This document shows positions 55,944-64,000 of a stretch of DNA of 64,000 bases, in pieces. Position 1 is the first letter of the stretch; each line of letters starts with the position of its first letter. Position numbers and translations under genes: made by a program. Under the pieces are notes generated by a model. That model was not told the origin of the DNA and did no database searches. It saw only the letters and a program-made list of their open reading frames with translations. The DNA is from Salibacterium aidingense DSM 18341 (lineage in GTDB: Bacteria > Bacillota > Bacilli > Bacillales > Marinococcaceae), in contig NZ_AUCI01000006.1 of NCBI RefSeq assembly GCF_000429685.1, forward strand, positions 62,001 to 126,000. The letters run 5' to 3'.

Positions 55944-56885
55944 AGGCTTTTCTCCTCAGCAACAAATAGATAAATAGGCCGCTTCCGTTCACACCGACGG
56001 TCAGACCGATCGATATTTCATAAGGGAAAATGATCAGCCGGCCGGTGATGTCGCAGAACAACACAAATACAGCACCGAGCATTGCTGTGTGAGGCAGATT
56101 CTTTCTTAAATGGTCCCCCCGGAAGATGGTGACAATATTAGGAACCACCAGACCCAGAAACGGAATCATGCCTACTGTCAGCACCACAACGGAGGTCACC
56201 ATGGCAACCACCACAAGGACAAGGTTTACCACCTTCTGATAAGAAAGGCCGAGATTGGTGGAAAAGTCTTCCCCCATCCCCGCAACAGTGAATTTATTTG
56301 CGAATGCGTAAGCAATGATAATACGGGAAGGGTTATGTAAATCAGTTCATACTGCCCGCTGATGATCATCGAGAAATCTCCGTGCAGCCAGGACGACATG
56401 TTTTGAATGATGTCATTTTTATAGGCAAAAAACGTCGTGATGGAACCGATAATGTTGCCAAACATGAGTCCCACCAGCGGAATAAACACGGAATCCTTAA
56501 ACTTGATACGTTCAAGTATTTTCATAAATAGGAATGTTCCCAATAATGCAAAACCAAAAGACACGGCTGCCTTTTCCAGCGGGGATGCATTCGTGAAAAT
56601 CATTAGAGCTACCAGAATCCCGAGCCTGGCAGAATCCATGGTTCCTGCAGTAGTCGGAGAAACGAATTTATTCCGGCTTAACTGCTGCATAATCATGCCG
56701 CAGACGCTCATACTCATTCCGGCAATAAGAATACTCGCAAGTCTCGGCAGCCGGCTTACTGCCAGCGTATGAGCCTGATCTTCCGTTAAATCAAACAGGT
56801 CAAAGGGTGATAAGGGAGTAACGCCGATAAAGATAGAAGCGAAAGATAATACCAGAAGCGCTCCTGCTAAATACCTTTTTTTCAT
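55933..56885 (-). pseudogene. yclN: Siderophore ABC permease (YclN-like), frameshifted
   Basis: First permease of the operon. Residues 1 to about 188 (MKKRYLAGALLVLSFASIFI, through ISGQYELIYITLPVL) are in one frame. The rest (IIAYAFANKFTVAGMGEDFS, then TNLGL onward, to RRKAYES) is in another. The shift lies at about 56317-56321, where minus-strand GTATTATCATT lacks one base (ATTAATC would restore it). The restored product is 317 residues, the YclN length. Fur boxes precede it. Without read-through the permease is truncated. Confidence 0.85.
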
Positions 56886-56940
56886 ATAAGTCCTATACTT
56901 TCTACTTCTTTAAAGAATACGAGCTGTCCACATTCAATAA

Positions 56941-56955
56941 TGATAATCATTATCA
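56941..56955 (-). promoter_or_regulatory. Fur box 1
   Basis: TGATAATCATTATCA is a perfect 7-1-7 Fur site, and the surrounding bases extend the match to the 19-bp consensus at nearly every position. About 56 bases upstream of yclN. Confidence 0.92.
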
Positions 56956-56962
56956 ATTTAAT

Positions 56963-56977
56963 TGATAACAGTTATCA
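56963..56977 (-). promoter_or_regulatory. Fur box 2
   Basis: TGATAACAGTTATCA is a second perfect 7-1-7 palindrome, 22 bp from the first, so two Fur dimers could bind on nearly the same face. Confidence 0.85.
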
Positions 56978-57133
56978 TTCTATCATGTTTTCTTTTTCTG
57001 TCAATATTTTCTCCAGCTGGACAACCTCTTTTGTCATCTTTGTTATTGACAGTTTCCTCACTTAAGAGTAAGATAAAATAAAAGTTTCCCTTAGGCAAAA
57101 AAGTGATATACATTCAAAACGGGAGTGGAGAGA

Positions 57134-57940
57134 ATGGAATATTTTTTATCGTTACACCCAGTCATGCAGGCCTTTTTAGGCACCCTGTTCACTTGGGGGA
57201 TGACTGCTTTTGGTGCAGGAGCTGTATTTTTTTCCAGAGGAACAAACCATCGACTAATGGATGGAATGCTTGCTTTTGCAGGCGGCGTGATGATAGCAGC
57301 CAGCTTTTGGTCTCTTCTGGCTCCTGCCATCGACATGGCCGAAGATAGCGTGGTCCCCGGCTTCATACCAGCTTTAATCGGCTTTTTGCTGGGAGGAGCT
57401 CTGCTGCTGCTCGTGGATAAAATTCTTCCCGTCATTAATCATGACCGCTATTTTGCTGAAATAAAAAATATCAAGGCGAAACACCGTACGGCATTACTCG
57501 TTTTTTCCGTGACCCTTCATAATATACCCGAAGGCCTTGCCATTGGTGTGGCGTTTGGCGCATTAGCAGCAGAGTTTTCGAATGCTTCTATAGGAGGAGC
57601 TGTTGCTCTTGCCCTTGGCATCGGTATTCAAAACTTTCCGGAAGGGATGGCTGTGTCGATGCCGTTATACCGGGAAGGAATGTCTAAATGGAAAAGTTTT
57701 ATGTACGGCCAGTTTTCCGGTATGGTAGAACCTATAGCAGCAGTATTTGGAGCGGTAGCCATTATCTTGGTTGATCCCCTGCTTCCTTACGCACTGAGTT
57801 TTGCAGCAGGTGCGATGATTTTTGTTGTCGCTAAAGAAATTATCCCGGGATCCCAGGAGCGCGGCTATGTCCAGTTTTCTTCGATCTGTCTCATGATCGG
57901 CTTTGCTGTAATGATGACCCTTGATGTCGCCCTCGGGTAG
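57134..57940 (+). CDS. ZIP-family metal transporter
   Basis: 268-residue ZIP/GufA-type transporter with eight membrane helices. The metal-site helices carry HNIPEGLAIGVAFGA and QNFPEGMAVSMPL. Zinc, iron or manganese are usual substrates; which one applies is not clear from sequence. ATG 57134 follows GGGAGTGGAGAG; a GTG at 57125 is less likely. It is divergent from the Fur-regulated importer, but the Fur boxes are about 150 bases upstream, so Fur control of this gene is possible, not shown. Confidence 0.9.
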   Translation: MEYFLSLHPVMQAFLGTLFTWGMTAFGAGAVFFSRGTNHRLMDGMLAFAGGVMIAASFWSLLAPAIDMAEDSVVPGFIPALIGFLLGGALLLLVDKILPVINHDRYFAEIKNIKAKHRTALLVFSVTLHNIPEGLAIGVAFGALAAEFSNASIGGAVALALGIGIQNFPEGMAVSMPLYREGMSKWKSFMYGQFSGMVEPIAAVFGAVAIILVDPLLPYALSFAAGAMIFVVAKEIIPGSQERGYVQFSSICLMIGFAVMMTLDVALG

Positions 57941-57979
57941 TTCCACTCACAACACTGGCAGATCTTTCTGTTGATATAA

Positions 57980-58018
57980 AATAAAGCTGGAGTGTCCCTA
58001 ATACACTCCAGCTTTATT
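57980..58018. terminator. Bidirectional terminator between ZIP gene and catalase
   Basis: A perfect 16-bp stem AATAAAGCTGGAGTGT / ACACTCCAGCTTTATT with A and T runs. Confidence 0.92.
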
Positions 58019-59602
58019 TTAATAAGGATCGGAGACGTGGCCCATTTTCTCAGCTTCCATGACAGCTTCTTCACTTTCATCGGTTCCGATCGGACCTTTG
58101 CTCCCTCCGCTATCTGCCATTTTCAGGCCATCCGCTACGCGATTTCCGTAGTCTTCATCACATTCCCTGAATAGAGATATCATCTGGTCCTGTACCCGGG
58201 AGTCACAGGTTTTCAGTGTCGTCACCAGATTGTTGATTAAGTCTTTACGTTCCCAGTCACTGAGCCGCCGGTAAGTTTCCCCGGCCTGGGCAAAATTGTT
58301 CGTCCGTTCAATAGATTCCCGCTTCAGCCGGCCTTTTACGTATGGTTCATGCTCTTGGCCCGGATTTTCTGATTCTTTCAGTCCTTCAATCAGCGATGGT
58401 TCATAATTAACGTGTGGATTGCGGTGTTCAGAATAATCTACGCGGTAATCCATCTGTCCTTTCTGCTGATTCGTAATAGTTTCCTTTTTCGGCTTGTTGA
58501 TCGGAAGCTGTAAATAATTACTGCCCACGCGGTACCGCTGGGTGTCGGAATAAGAAAACGTTCTGCCCTGGAGCAGCTTGTCATCCGAAAAATCCAGGCC
58601 GTCCACCAGCACCCCTGTGCCAAAGGCTGCCTGTTCTACTTCCGCGAAATAATTATCCGGATTTTTATTTAATACCATTTTGCCTACCGGCAGCCATGGA
58701 AACTGATCCTTATACCAGAGCTTCGTCGGATCCAGTGGATCAAAATCGAGTTCCTCATGTTCTTCATCACTCATAATCTGTACATACAATTCCCATTCTG
58801 GATAATTCCCATCATCAATGGCTTCAAACAAATCCTGGGTGGCGTGATTGAAGTTCTTCCCCTGGACCTTCATGGCCTCGTCCTGGGATAAATTTTTGAT
58901 TCCCTGCACCGGCTCCCAATGGTATTTCACAAGCACTGATTCACCGTCTGCATTCACCCACTTATACGTATTCACTCCGGAGCCCTGCATATGGCGATAA
59001 CTTGCCGGAATGCCCCACGGGGAAAATAAAAATGTAATCATATGCATCGCTTCCGGGGACTGGGAGATAAAATCAAAGATGCGCTCCCCGTCCTGAATAT
59101 TGGTCACCGGATCCGGCTGGAAGGCATGAACAAAATCCGGGAACTTAATCGGATCACGAATAAAAAAGATTTTTAAGTTGTTGCCGACCAAATCCCAAAT
59201 TCCGTCCTCCGTGTAAAATTTCACCGCAAACCCGCGCGGATCGCGGAGCGTTTCCGGAGAGTGCTTGCCATGGTTTACTGTGGAAAATCGGACAAAGACC
59301 GGTGTTTGCTGTCCTTTTTCCTGAAAAACTTTAGCCCGAGTGTATTTAGAGGCCGGTTCCTCCCCAACGGTACCATAGGACTCAAAGTACCCATGCGCCC
59401 CTGCACCACGGGCATGAACGATCCGTTCCGGTATTTTTTCCCGGTCAAAATGACTGATCTTTTCAAGAAAATCGTAGTTTTCCAGGGTCATCGGCCCGCG
59501 GTTTCCAACTGTACGGGTATTTTGGTTATCTGTCACTGGATGACCCTGGCGGTTAGTCAATTGTTCATCATTTTCGTGCTGATGTTTGTTTCTGTCATAC
59601 AT
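58019..59602 (-). CDS. katA: Catalase
   Basis: 527-residue monofunctional heme catalase. The catalytic histidine lies in [16 protein letters not shown], the distal asparagine in [14 protein letters not shown], and the heme-ligand tyrosine in [15 protein letters not shown]. Small-subunit length. The start ATG 59602 follows AAAGGAGGAG. No PerR box is clear upstream. It shares an upstream region with the divergent two-component genes. Confidence 0.95.
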   Translation of the reverse strand: MYDRNKHQHENDEQLTNRQGHPVTDNQNTRTVGNRGPMTLENYDFLEKISHFDREKIPERIVHARGAGAHGYFESYGTVGEEPASKYTRAKVFQEKGQQTPVFVRFSTVNHGKHSPETLRDPRGFAVKFYTEDGIWDLVGNNLKIFFIRDPIKFPDFVHAFQPDPVTNIQDGERIFDFISQSPEAMHMITFLFSPWGIPASYRHMQGSGVNTYKWVNADGESVLVKYHWEPVQGIKNLSQDEAMKVQGKNFNHATQDLFEAIDDGNYPEWELYVQIMSDEEHEELDFDPLDPTKLWYKDQFPWLPVGKMVLNKNPDNYFAEVEQAAFGTGVLVDGLDFSDDKLLQGRTFSYSDTQRYRVGSNYLQLPINKPKKETITNQQKGQMDYRVDYSEHRNPHVNYEPSLIEGLKESENPGQEHEPYVKGRLKRESIERTNNFAQAGETYRRLSDWERKDLINNLVTTLKTCDSRVQDQMISLFRECDEDYGNRVADGLKMADSGGSKGPIGTDESEEAVMEAEKMGHVSDPY

Positions 59603-59774
59603 TCTTCAGATCTCCTCCTTTCTTCTCTTCATTATTTCCAACAATAAGGAGTTTATGTCTTATTTTTTAATAAAAGGAGTTGGGCTTTTTTCTGCCTTTT
59701 GATAAAATAAATTAACTAAACTATTCGTCTGCACCGAAAGTCCTTACTATTTTTGCATGCAGAGGAGGACACCC

Positions 59775-60968
59775 ATGAATAATCGACAGTCCAACGCTAT
59801 TCATTTGATGCTTCTCCTGTCCTTGATTCTCGGCGGTTTCATTCTGTATCAGACCAATGAAACCAGACAGCTGCTCCTGATAGCTCTTGTGTTGAGCTTT
59901 TCGCTCATTCAATTCTTTCGCTACTGGTTATGGGACATTTCCTATAAAAACTGGACATTTTATGCCTTATTAGGGTTACAGTGGCTGGCTGCCTTCGGAA
60001 TTCAGATGGTGGACGGAAGCTTTGTTCCGCAAATATTTTTCTTTATTTTATTAGCAGAGCTGGCGTATAAAACCCCTCGTTCTATCAGTGTTCCATTTAC
60101 CTTGCTCTGCTATGGCGGTTTTGTTGCCGGAACAGCTTTGAATCAGGGGTTCCCGCCTTTTGAAGAAATCAGTTATGTCGTGCCTCGTTTTTTGGAGTAT
60201 GCTTTATTTTTTGGTTTTGCTTTTATTTCTAAACAAGCTTTTGAACAGCAGGAAAAGCTTGCAAAAGCCTACGAGCGGCTGTATGACTCCATGCAGGAAC
60301 TTGAAGAAAAAACATTAATACAAGAACGAATAAGAATTTCCCAGGAAATACATGATACCATCGGCCATACTTTAACAACATCGCTGGTCAGTATCCAAAC
60401 CGTAAAACAGCTGCTTACCAAAGGGTATTACGATAAGGCGGGAAACCAGCTGGAGCATTCCAGAGATCATATTCGAGAGAGTATTGAAAAAGTGAGACAC
60501 GCGAGTCATACCCTGTATGAACAGCAATCTTTTATTGATTTAAAACAATCACTTATTGCCCTTCTGGAAGATACGAAAACGCAGAGCAATATTACAGTAA
60601 AGAAGTCCATCGAAGATCTTCCACCTTTGTCAAAGATGGCGGAACTTACGTTATATAGAGCATTACAGGAAGGAATTACCAACGGGCTGCGTCACGGGAA
60701 AAGTACCTGCTTTTCTTATCATCTCTATGTAAAAGACGGCATTTTACATGCCCACCTGATTGATAACGGGCACCTTCCGCAAGATTTTAATCTTGGCTTT
60801 GGACTTTCTTCCCTCCGGCAGCGTCTTCGTTTGTTGGAAGGGAAGTTACATATTAGTCAGGCGGAAACGGGAGGATGCCACCTTCATGTATCCTTCCCAG
60901 CCAGGTCCCGACATACGAAGGAAGGGGAGTATAGGAATGAAGAAAATAAGCGTTTTATTAGCCGATGA
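59775..60968 (+). CDS. NarL/DesK-type sensor histidine kinase
   Basis: 397-residue membrane kinase. About five or six helices occupy residues 8-150, followed by a coiled coil (FEQQEKLAKAYERLYDSMQE), the HisKA_3 phosphoacceptor H193 in ISQEIHDTIGH, and an HATPase domain (EGITNGLRHG, DNGHLPQ, FGLSSLRQRL). There is no extracellular sensor domain, so it probably senses the membrane, as DesK and LiaS do. ATG 59775 follows AGAGGAGG. It overlaps the regulator gene by 32 bases. Confidence 0.9.
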   Translation: MNNRQSNAIHLMLLLSLILGGFILYQTNETRQLLLIALVLSFSLIQFFRYWLWDISYKNWTFYALLGLQWLAAFGIQMVDGSFVPQIFFFILLAELAYKTPRSISVPFTLLCYGGFVAGTALNQGFPPFEEISYVVPRFLEYALFFGFAFISKQAFEQQEKLAKAYERLYDSMQELEEKTLIQERIRISQEIHDTIGHTLTTSLVSIQTVKQLLTKGYYDKAGNQLEHSRDHIRESIEKVRHASHTLYEQQSFIDLKQSLIALLEDTKTQSNITVKKSIEDLPPLSKMAELTLYRALQEGITNGLRHGKSTCFSYHLYVKDGILHAHLIDNGHLPQDFNLGFGLSSLRQRLRLLEGKLHISQAETGGCHLHVSFPARSRHTKEGEYRNEENKRFISR

Positions 60969-61596
60969 TCACCCTGTCATTCTTGATGGCTTTCGGACTA
61001 TTTTAAACCTTGAGGAAGATATAGAAGTCATTGGAACATCCCGAAATGGAGCAAATGTACTGGAATTCGTACGTGAGAAAAAGCCCGATGTGATACTAAT
61101 GGATCTTCACATGCCGGATATAAACGGCATGGAAGCAACAGTCAAAGTAAAAACCTGCATGTCAGACATTCACGTGCTTCTGCTTACTTCCGATGCGAAA
61201 GAAAAGGACATCACCGAAGGAATTATTAACGGAGCGTCGGGTTTTTTATTAAAAGACTGGGATACCGAAAGAATTGTGGAGGCCATAAGAGATTGTGTGA
61301 ATGGACAGATGATTCTTCCAACCTCTTTCTCGACTCACCTGGCAGCCCAATTAAAAAGTTCCCAAGAGCAGGAAACTTCCAGTCCGATTAATTGGGAGAA
61401 AGGGAATCACCCTTTTAATGAAAGGGAAAAACAATTACTTGAACTTTTAGAAAAAGGAGCTAAAAATACCGAAATAGCTGAAGTGCTGTTTTTATCTGTT
61501 GGAACCGTGAAAAATTACTTAAGCGTCCTGTATCGGAAATTAGGGGTGGAAACTAGAACAGAGGCTCAGCAGTATATCCGCCGTTATTTAATTTAG
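60937..61596 (+). CDS. NarL/LuxR-type response regulator
   Basis: 219-residue partner of the kinase. The receiver domain has the acid pocket DD (10-11), phosphoacceptor D56 in LMDLHMPD and K106 region LLKDWD; the C-terminal LuxR helix-turn-helix is FNEREKQLLELLEKGAKNTE and IAEVLFLSVGTVKNYLS. ATG 60937 follows AAGGGGAG inside the kinase gene, so they are translationally coupled. Targets are unknown. Confidence 0.92.
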   Translation: MKKISVLLADDHPVILDGFRTILNLEEDIEVIGTSRNGANVLEFVREKKPDVILMDLHMPDINGMEATVKVKTCMSDIHVLLLTSDAKEKDITEGIINGASGFLLKDWDTERIVEAIRDCVNGQMILPTSFSTHLAAQLKSSQEQETSSPINWEKGNHPFNEREKQLLELLEKGAKNTEIAEVLFLSVGTVKNYLSVLYRKLGVETRTEAQQYIRRYLI

Positions 61597-61670
61597 AAAC
61601 GCCTTTAGCCGCCAGTTGGTCTTGGCAGGACAGTAACAAGCTCAAAAAAGATCAGAATTTATACCTCTTA

Positions 61671-62363
61671 TCACGTTTTTAAAAATTTATACCCAAAGCC
61701 GCGCACCGTTTTTATATAAGAGGGCCGGGAAGGATCCCGCTCAATTTTCTTTCGCAGGTTGCTGATATGAACAGAGACTGTTTTTAGATCTCCAAACCGG
61801 TCGGTCCCCCACACCTTGTCATACAGCTGTTCTGTACTGAAAACCTGGTTGGGGCTTCGTGCCAATAATAAGAGCAGCTGCATTTCTTTCGCGTATAAAT
61901 GCAGAACTTTCCCATTTCGTTTTAATGTGCAGCTATTCATGTCTATTTCAAGATCTTCCATTCTCAGCACCTTAGCCGAAGCCGCCCTGCGGGATGTATT
62001 GATTGTTTTTCTGCGCAGATGGGCCTGGATTCTCGCCATTAATTCCCCGGGATCGAACGGTTTGATAATGTAGTCATCCGCTCCTAATTCGAGTCCCTGG
62101 ATTCTATCCTCAAATTCCCGTTTCGCACTTAAAAATAGGACGGGCGTTTCTACATCCGTCTCGCGAAGCTTTTCACAAATGTCCATCCCGTTCCTGCCCG
62201 GAAGCAGAATATCCAGCAGAATGACATCCGGCTGGATTTCCTGTATGGCGGATAATACCCTGTCCCCGTCACTGCAGGAATGAACATCATATTTACTTTG
62301 CAGATAGAGAACGATTAAATTTCTAATGTCTTCCTCATCTTCTACAATCAAGATCTTTTTCAT
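61671..62363 (-). CDS. OmpR-type response regulator, orphan
   Basis: 230-residue winged-helix regulator. Receiver: EDEED pocket at 8-12, phosphoacceptor D51 in ILLDILLPG, lysine in IIKPFDPGEL. The C-terminal OmpR/PhoB domain ends in TVRGFGYKF. No kinase gene lies beside it, and the neighbouring kinase is of another class. The start ATG 62363 is some distance from GGAGGGG, so the exact start is not certain; the open frame upstream is not homologous to anything. Confidence 0.88.
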   Translation of the reverse strand: MKKILIVEDEEDIRNLIVLYLQSKYDVHSCSDGDRVLSAIQEIQPDVILLDILLPGRNGMDICEKLRETDVETPVLFLSAKREFEDRIQGLELGADDYIIKPFDPGELMARIQAHLRRKTINTSRRAASAKVLRMEDLEIDMNSCTLKRNGKVLHLYAKEMQLLLLLARSPNQVFSTEQLYDKVWGTDRFGDLKTVSVHISNLRKKIERDPSRPSYIKTVRGFGYKFLKT

Positions 62364-62660
62364 CCTTAACGTTTCCCCTCCTCTAGACCCATTATTACTA
62401 ATGATAATTAGAAGAAGAAAAAAATTATAGGTCATGGAGGGTAAGTTTCCAGTTTGTCATGGTCATCTTTTCATGAAGGGATGATGACGTTACACGTCAC
62501 TTAAAGGCATGTAATACCATAATAGCTACCTTTTCAGGTCCGGATAGATTAGATTTCAGGACATAAAAAAGGCTCCTCCTAGTCTTAAACAGTTTTTATT
62601 TTAACTGTCTACTACAAGGGGAGCATATCAAGTCAACCAAGCTTCGTCCTTTTTTCTGTG

Positions 62661-63599
62661 CTAGGAAAAGATTTGGTCGATTTCTTTTATTTCTTCTTCC
62701 GTTAACATCACATCGAGTGTATGTCCATTGTCTGTCACCTGCTCGACTCGTTTGGCACCTGGAATAATAGTATCAATGGCATCCCGGGTTAAATACCAGG
62801 CCAGAATCACATAAGCGGTTTCCGCACCTTTCTTTCGGGCAAGGCGCCGGACCTTCTCCACTTTTTCCAGATTCTCATAAAACGTACTGCCCTGAAACAT
62901 CGGACTGTTTGAACGGATATCATTATCGGCGAATGTCGTATTCTTATCGTATTTCCCGGCCAGCAGCCCGGAAGCAAGTGGAAAGTAAGGAACAAAGGAA
63001 ATCCCGCGCTCTTTCACGTAAGGCAGCAGATCGTTTTCCGCTCCGCGTTTTAACAGGTTGTATTCGGATTGAATCACGTCCACATACCCATCCTGATCTG
63101 CCTCTTTCAGTTGTTCGACCGAGAAATTAGAGACACCAATCGACCGTATTTTTCCATCGTCCTTGCATTCTTTCAGTGCACCTACAGCTTCTGCTTTCGG
63201 CGTATTCTCATCGGGAAAATGAATATAGAATAAATCAATATAATCCGTCTGCAGGCGCTTCAGGGCTTGCTCCACTGCCTCCTTCAAAAAAGCGGGGGAA
63301 TTATTGAAAACCATCTTCCCTTCTTTGGATTCATGGGCCGCTTTTGTTGCAATGACGGCTTCTTGACGATTTCCGCGTTCTTTGACAACCTCCCCAATCA
63401 GTTCTTCGGAACGGCCCAAGCCGTATACATAGGCTGTATCAAGAAAATTCATGCCACGATCTAAAGCCGTGCGGACTACGTTTTTCCCCTGCTCTTCATC
63501 CAAATTCGGATAGATATTGTGCCCGCCTACAGCATTTGTGCCTACTCCTATAGGATTTACTTTTATATCCGTGTGGCCAATTGTTGTTTCTCGATCCAT
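62661..63599 (-). CDS. Aldo/keto reductase
   Basis: 312-residue NADPH-dependent TIM-barrel reductase. The catalytic tetrad is visible: D in FLDTAYVYG with its tyrosine, K in ATKAA and H in YIHFPD. RSIGVSNFS and PYFPLASGLLAGKY are family signatures. It resembles IolS/YqkF-type enzymes; the substrate is unknown. ATG 63599 follows AAGGAAGG. Confidence 0.9.
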   Translation of the reverse strand: MDRETTIGHTDIKVNPIGVGTNAVGGHNIYPNLDEEQGKNVVRTALDRGMNFLDTAYVYGLGRSEELIGEVVKERGNRQEAVIATKAAHESKEGKMVFNNSPAFLKEAVEQALKRLQTDYIDLFYIHFPDENTPKAEAVGALKECKDDGKIRSIGVSNFSVEQLKEADQDGYVDVIQSEYNLLKRGAENDLLPYVKERGISFVPYFPLASGLLAGKYDKNTTFADNDIRSNSPMFQGSTFYENLEKVEKVRRLARKKGAETAYVILAWYLTRDAIDTIIPGAKRVEQVTDNGHTLDVMLTEEEIKEIDQIFS

Positions 63600-63740
63600 C
63601 AGCTATCCTTCCTTCCAGAAAAAAATGACTTCCAGCTTTTCTATACCACAAACTTCATCGATCAAACCTATTTAAAAGGGAGGGGGCTCCAAGGCCTTCT
63701 TACTTTCTTGCCTCCAGGCAAAAACGAAACCGTCCGGCAT

Positions 63741-64000
63741 TTATTCAACTCCAGCAGCTGGTTCGTTCACTTTCACCAGTTGTTTGCCAAGGTTGTCACC
63801 GGTAAACAGTCCTAAAAAGGCTTCCGGCACGTTTTCAAAACCTTCCACTATCGTTTCTTCATATTTCAGTTTTCCTTCCGACAGCCAGGCTGCCAGCTTT
63901 TCACTGCCCTCCTGAAAACGGGAAGCATAATCGCCGACAATAAAACCCTGGATCAATGCACGGCTTTTAATCAACGTCGGCTGCACTCTCGGACCAGTAT
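63741..64000 (-). CDS. MDR-family NADP-dependent oxidoreductase, C-terminal part
   Basis: Partial gene cut by the right edge; the visible 86 codons are the C-terminus. The text GPRVQPTLIKSRALIQGFIV and GDYASRF, then LKYEETIVEGFENVPEAFLG and GDNLGKQLVKV, fits the medium-chain reductase group that includes YfmJ and leukotriene-B4 12-hydroxydehydrogenase-like enzymes. These reduce double bonds of enones and lack zinc. It is on the same strand as the aldo/keto reductase, about 140 bases away. Confidence 0.85.
   Translation of the reverse strand, partial: TGPRVQPTLIKSRALIQGFIVGDYASRFQEGSEKLAAWLSEGKLKYEETIVEGFENVPEAFLGLFTGDNLGKQLVKVNEPAAGVE

Noticed and set aside
59603-59774. PerR box expected near katA
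   Set aside because: Only a loose A+T palindrome (TTATTAAAAAATAA) is present, not a 7-1-7 PerR site.

Overview
The window comes from the chromosome of a spore-forming, aerobic, salt-adapted member of the Bacillaceae. Evidence for sporulation: a Spo0E-like phosphatase, YutH, a YhcN/YlaJ-type lipoprotein, LytH, YunB and two CotF-like coat proteins. Evidence for salt adaptation: an ectoine hydroxylase (EctD) behind a sigma-B-like promoter, very acidic secreted lipoproteins and a sodium-coupled NSS transporter. Gene order is strongly like Bacillus subtilis (yutM-dapF-yuzB-yutJ-yutI-thrB-thrC-hom-yutH-yutF-yutE-yutD-yutC-lipA-lytH, yunB/D/E/F, sufBUSDC-yurZ-metQPN, yusH-I-J-K-L-N, yclNOPQ). I cannot name the genus from sequence alone. 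Most of the window is ordinary backbone; there are no rRNA or tRNA genes, CRISPR arrays, prophages or intact insertion sequences.

Layout. 0.3-7 kb: SufA, a Spo0E-like protein, two tandem MqnE-like radical SAM enzymes, DapF, YuzB, a TetR domain continuous with a YutJ-type NADH dehydrogenase, and a NifU-like scaffold. 7-10.5 kb: hom-thrC-thrB. 10.5-20.8 kb: sporulation and housekeeping genes with an inserted class II fructose bisphosphatase, lipoate synthase, LytH, and an NSS amino-acid transporter with its tiny MetS-like subunit. 20.8-25.4 kb: folA-thyA, YunD, YunE, YunF. 25.4-34.6 kb: sufCDSUB, YurZ and metNPQ. 35-38.6 kb: a heterodimeric ABC exporter. 38.8-45.2 kb: gcvH, a Spx/ArsC-like protein and the fadN-fadA-fadE beta-oxidation operon with a FadR operator. 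45.4-52.4 kb: coat proteins, ectD, a DUF2254 membrane protein, a LiaG-like operon, ilvD. 52.4-53.2 kb: a gene-free cluster of dispersed repeats. 53.2-57 kb: a Fur-controlled yclNOPQ-type siderophore importer whose two permease genes both carry a single-base frameshift. 57-64 kb: a ZIP transporter, catalase, a NarL-type two-component pair, an orphan OmpR-type regulator, an aldo/keto reductase and the end of an MDR oxidoreductase.

How they work together. Iron and sulfur chemistry is a theme: SufBCDSU builds Fe-S clusters, SufA, the NifU-like protein and perhaps YuzB carry them, and LipA, IlvD and the MqnE-like proteins use them; the Fur-regulated importer supplies iron and catalase handles peroxide. 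LipA and GcvH form the lipoyl route. Aspartate-family metabolism is represented by DapF, Hom-ThrC-ThrB and methionine uptake.

The least explained items are: (1) a 179-bp intergenic element present twice with four arms at exactly conserved 51-bp spacing and dyad symmetry, plus a reduced third copy; (2) a TetR regulator in one reading frame with the NADH dehydrogenase; (3) a metN leader with its own terminator but no recognisable S-box; (4) the paired frameshifts in the siderophore permeases; (5) a small gene with a good promoter but no in-frame ATG, GTG or TTG.
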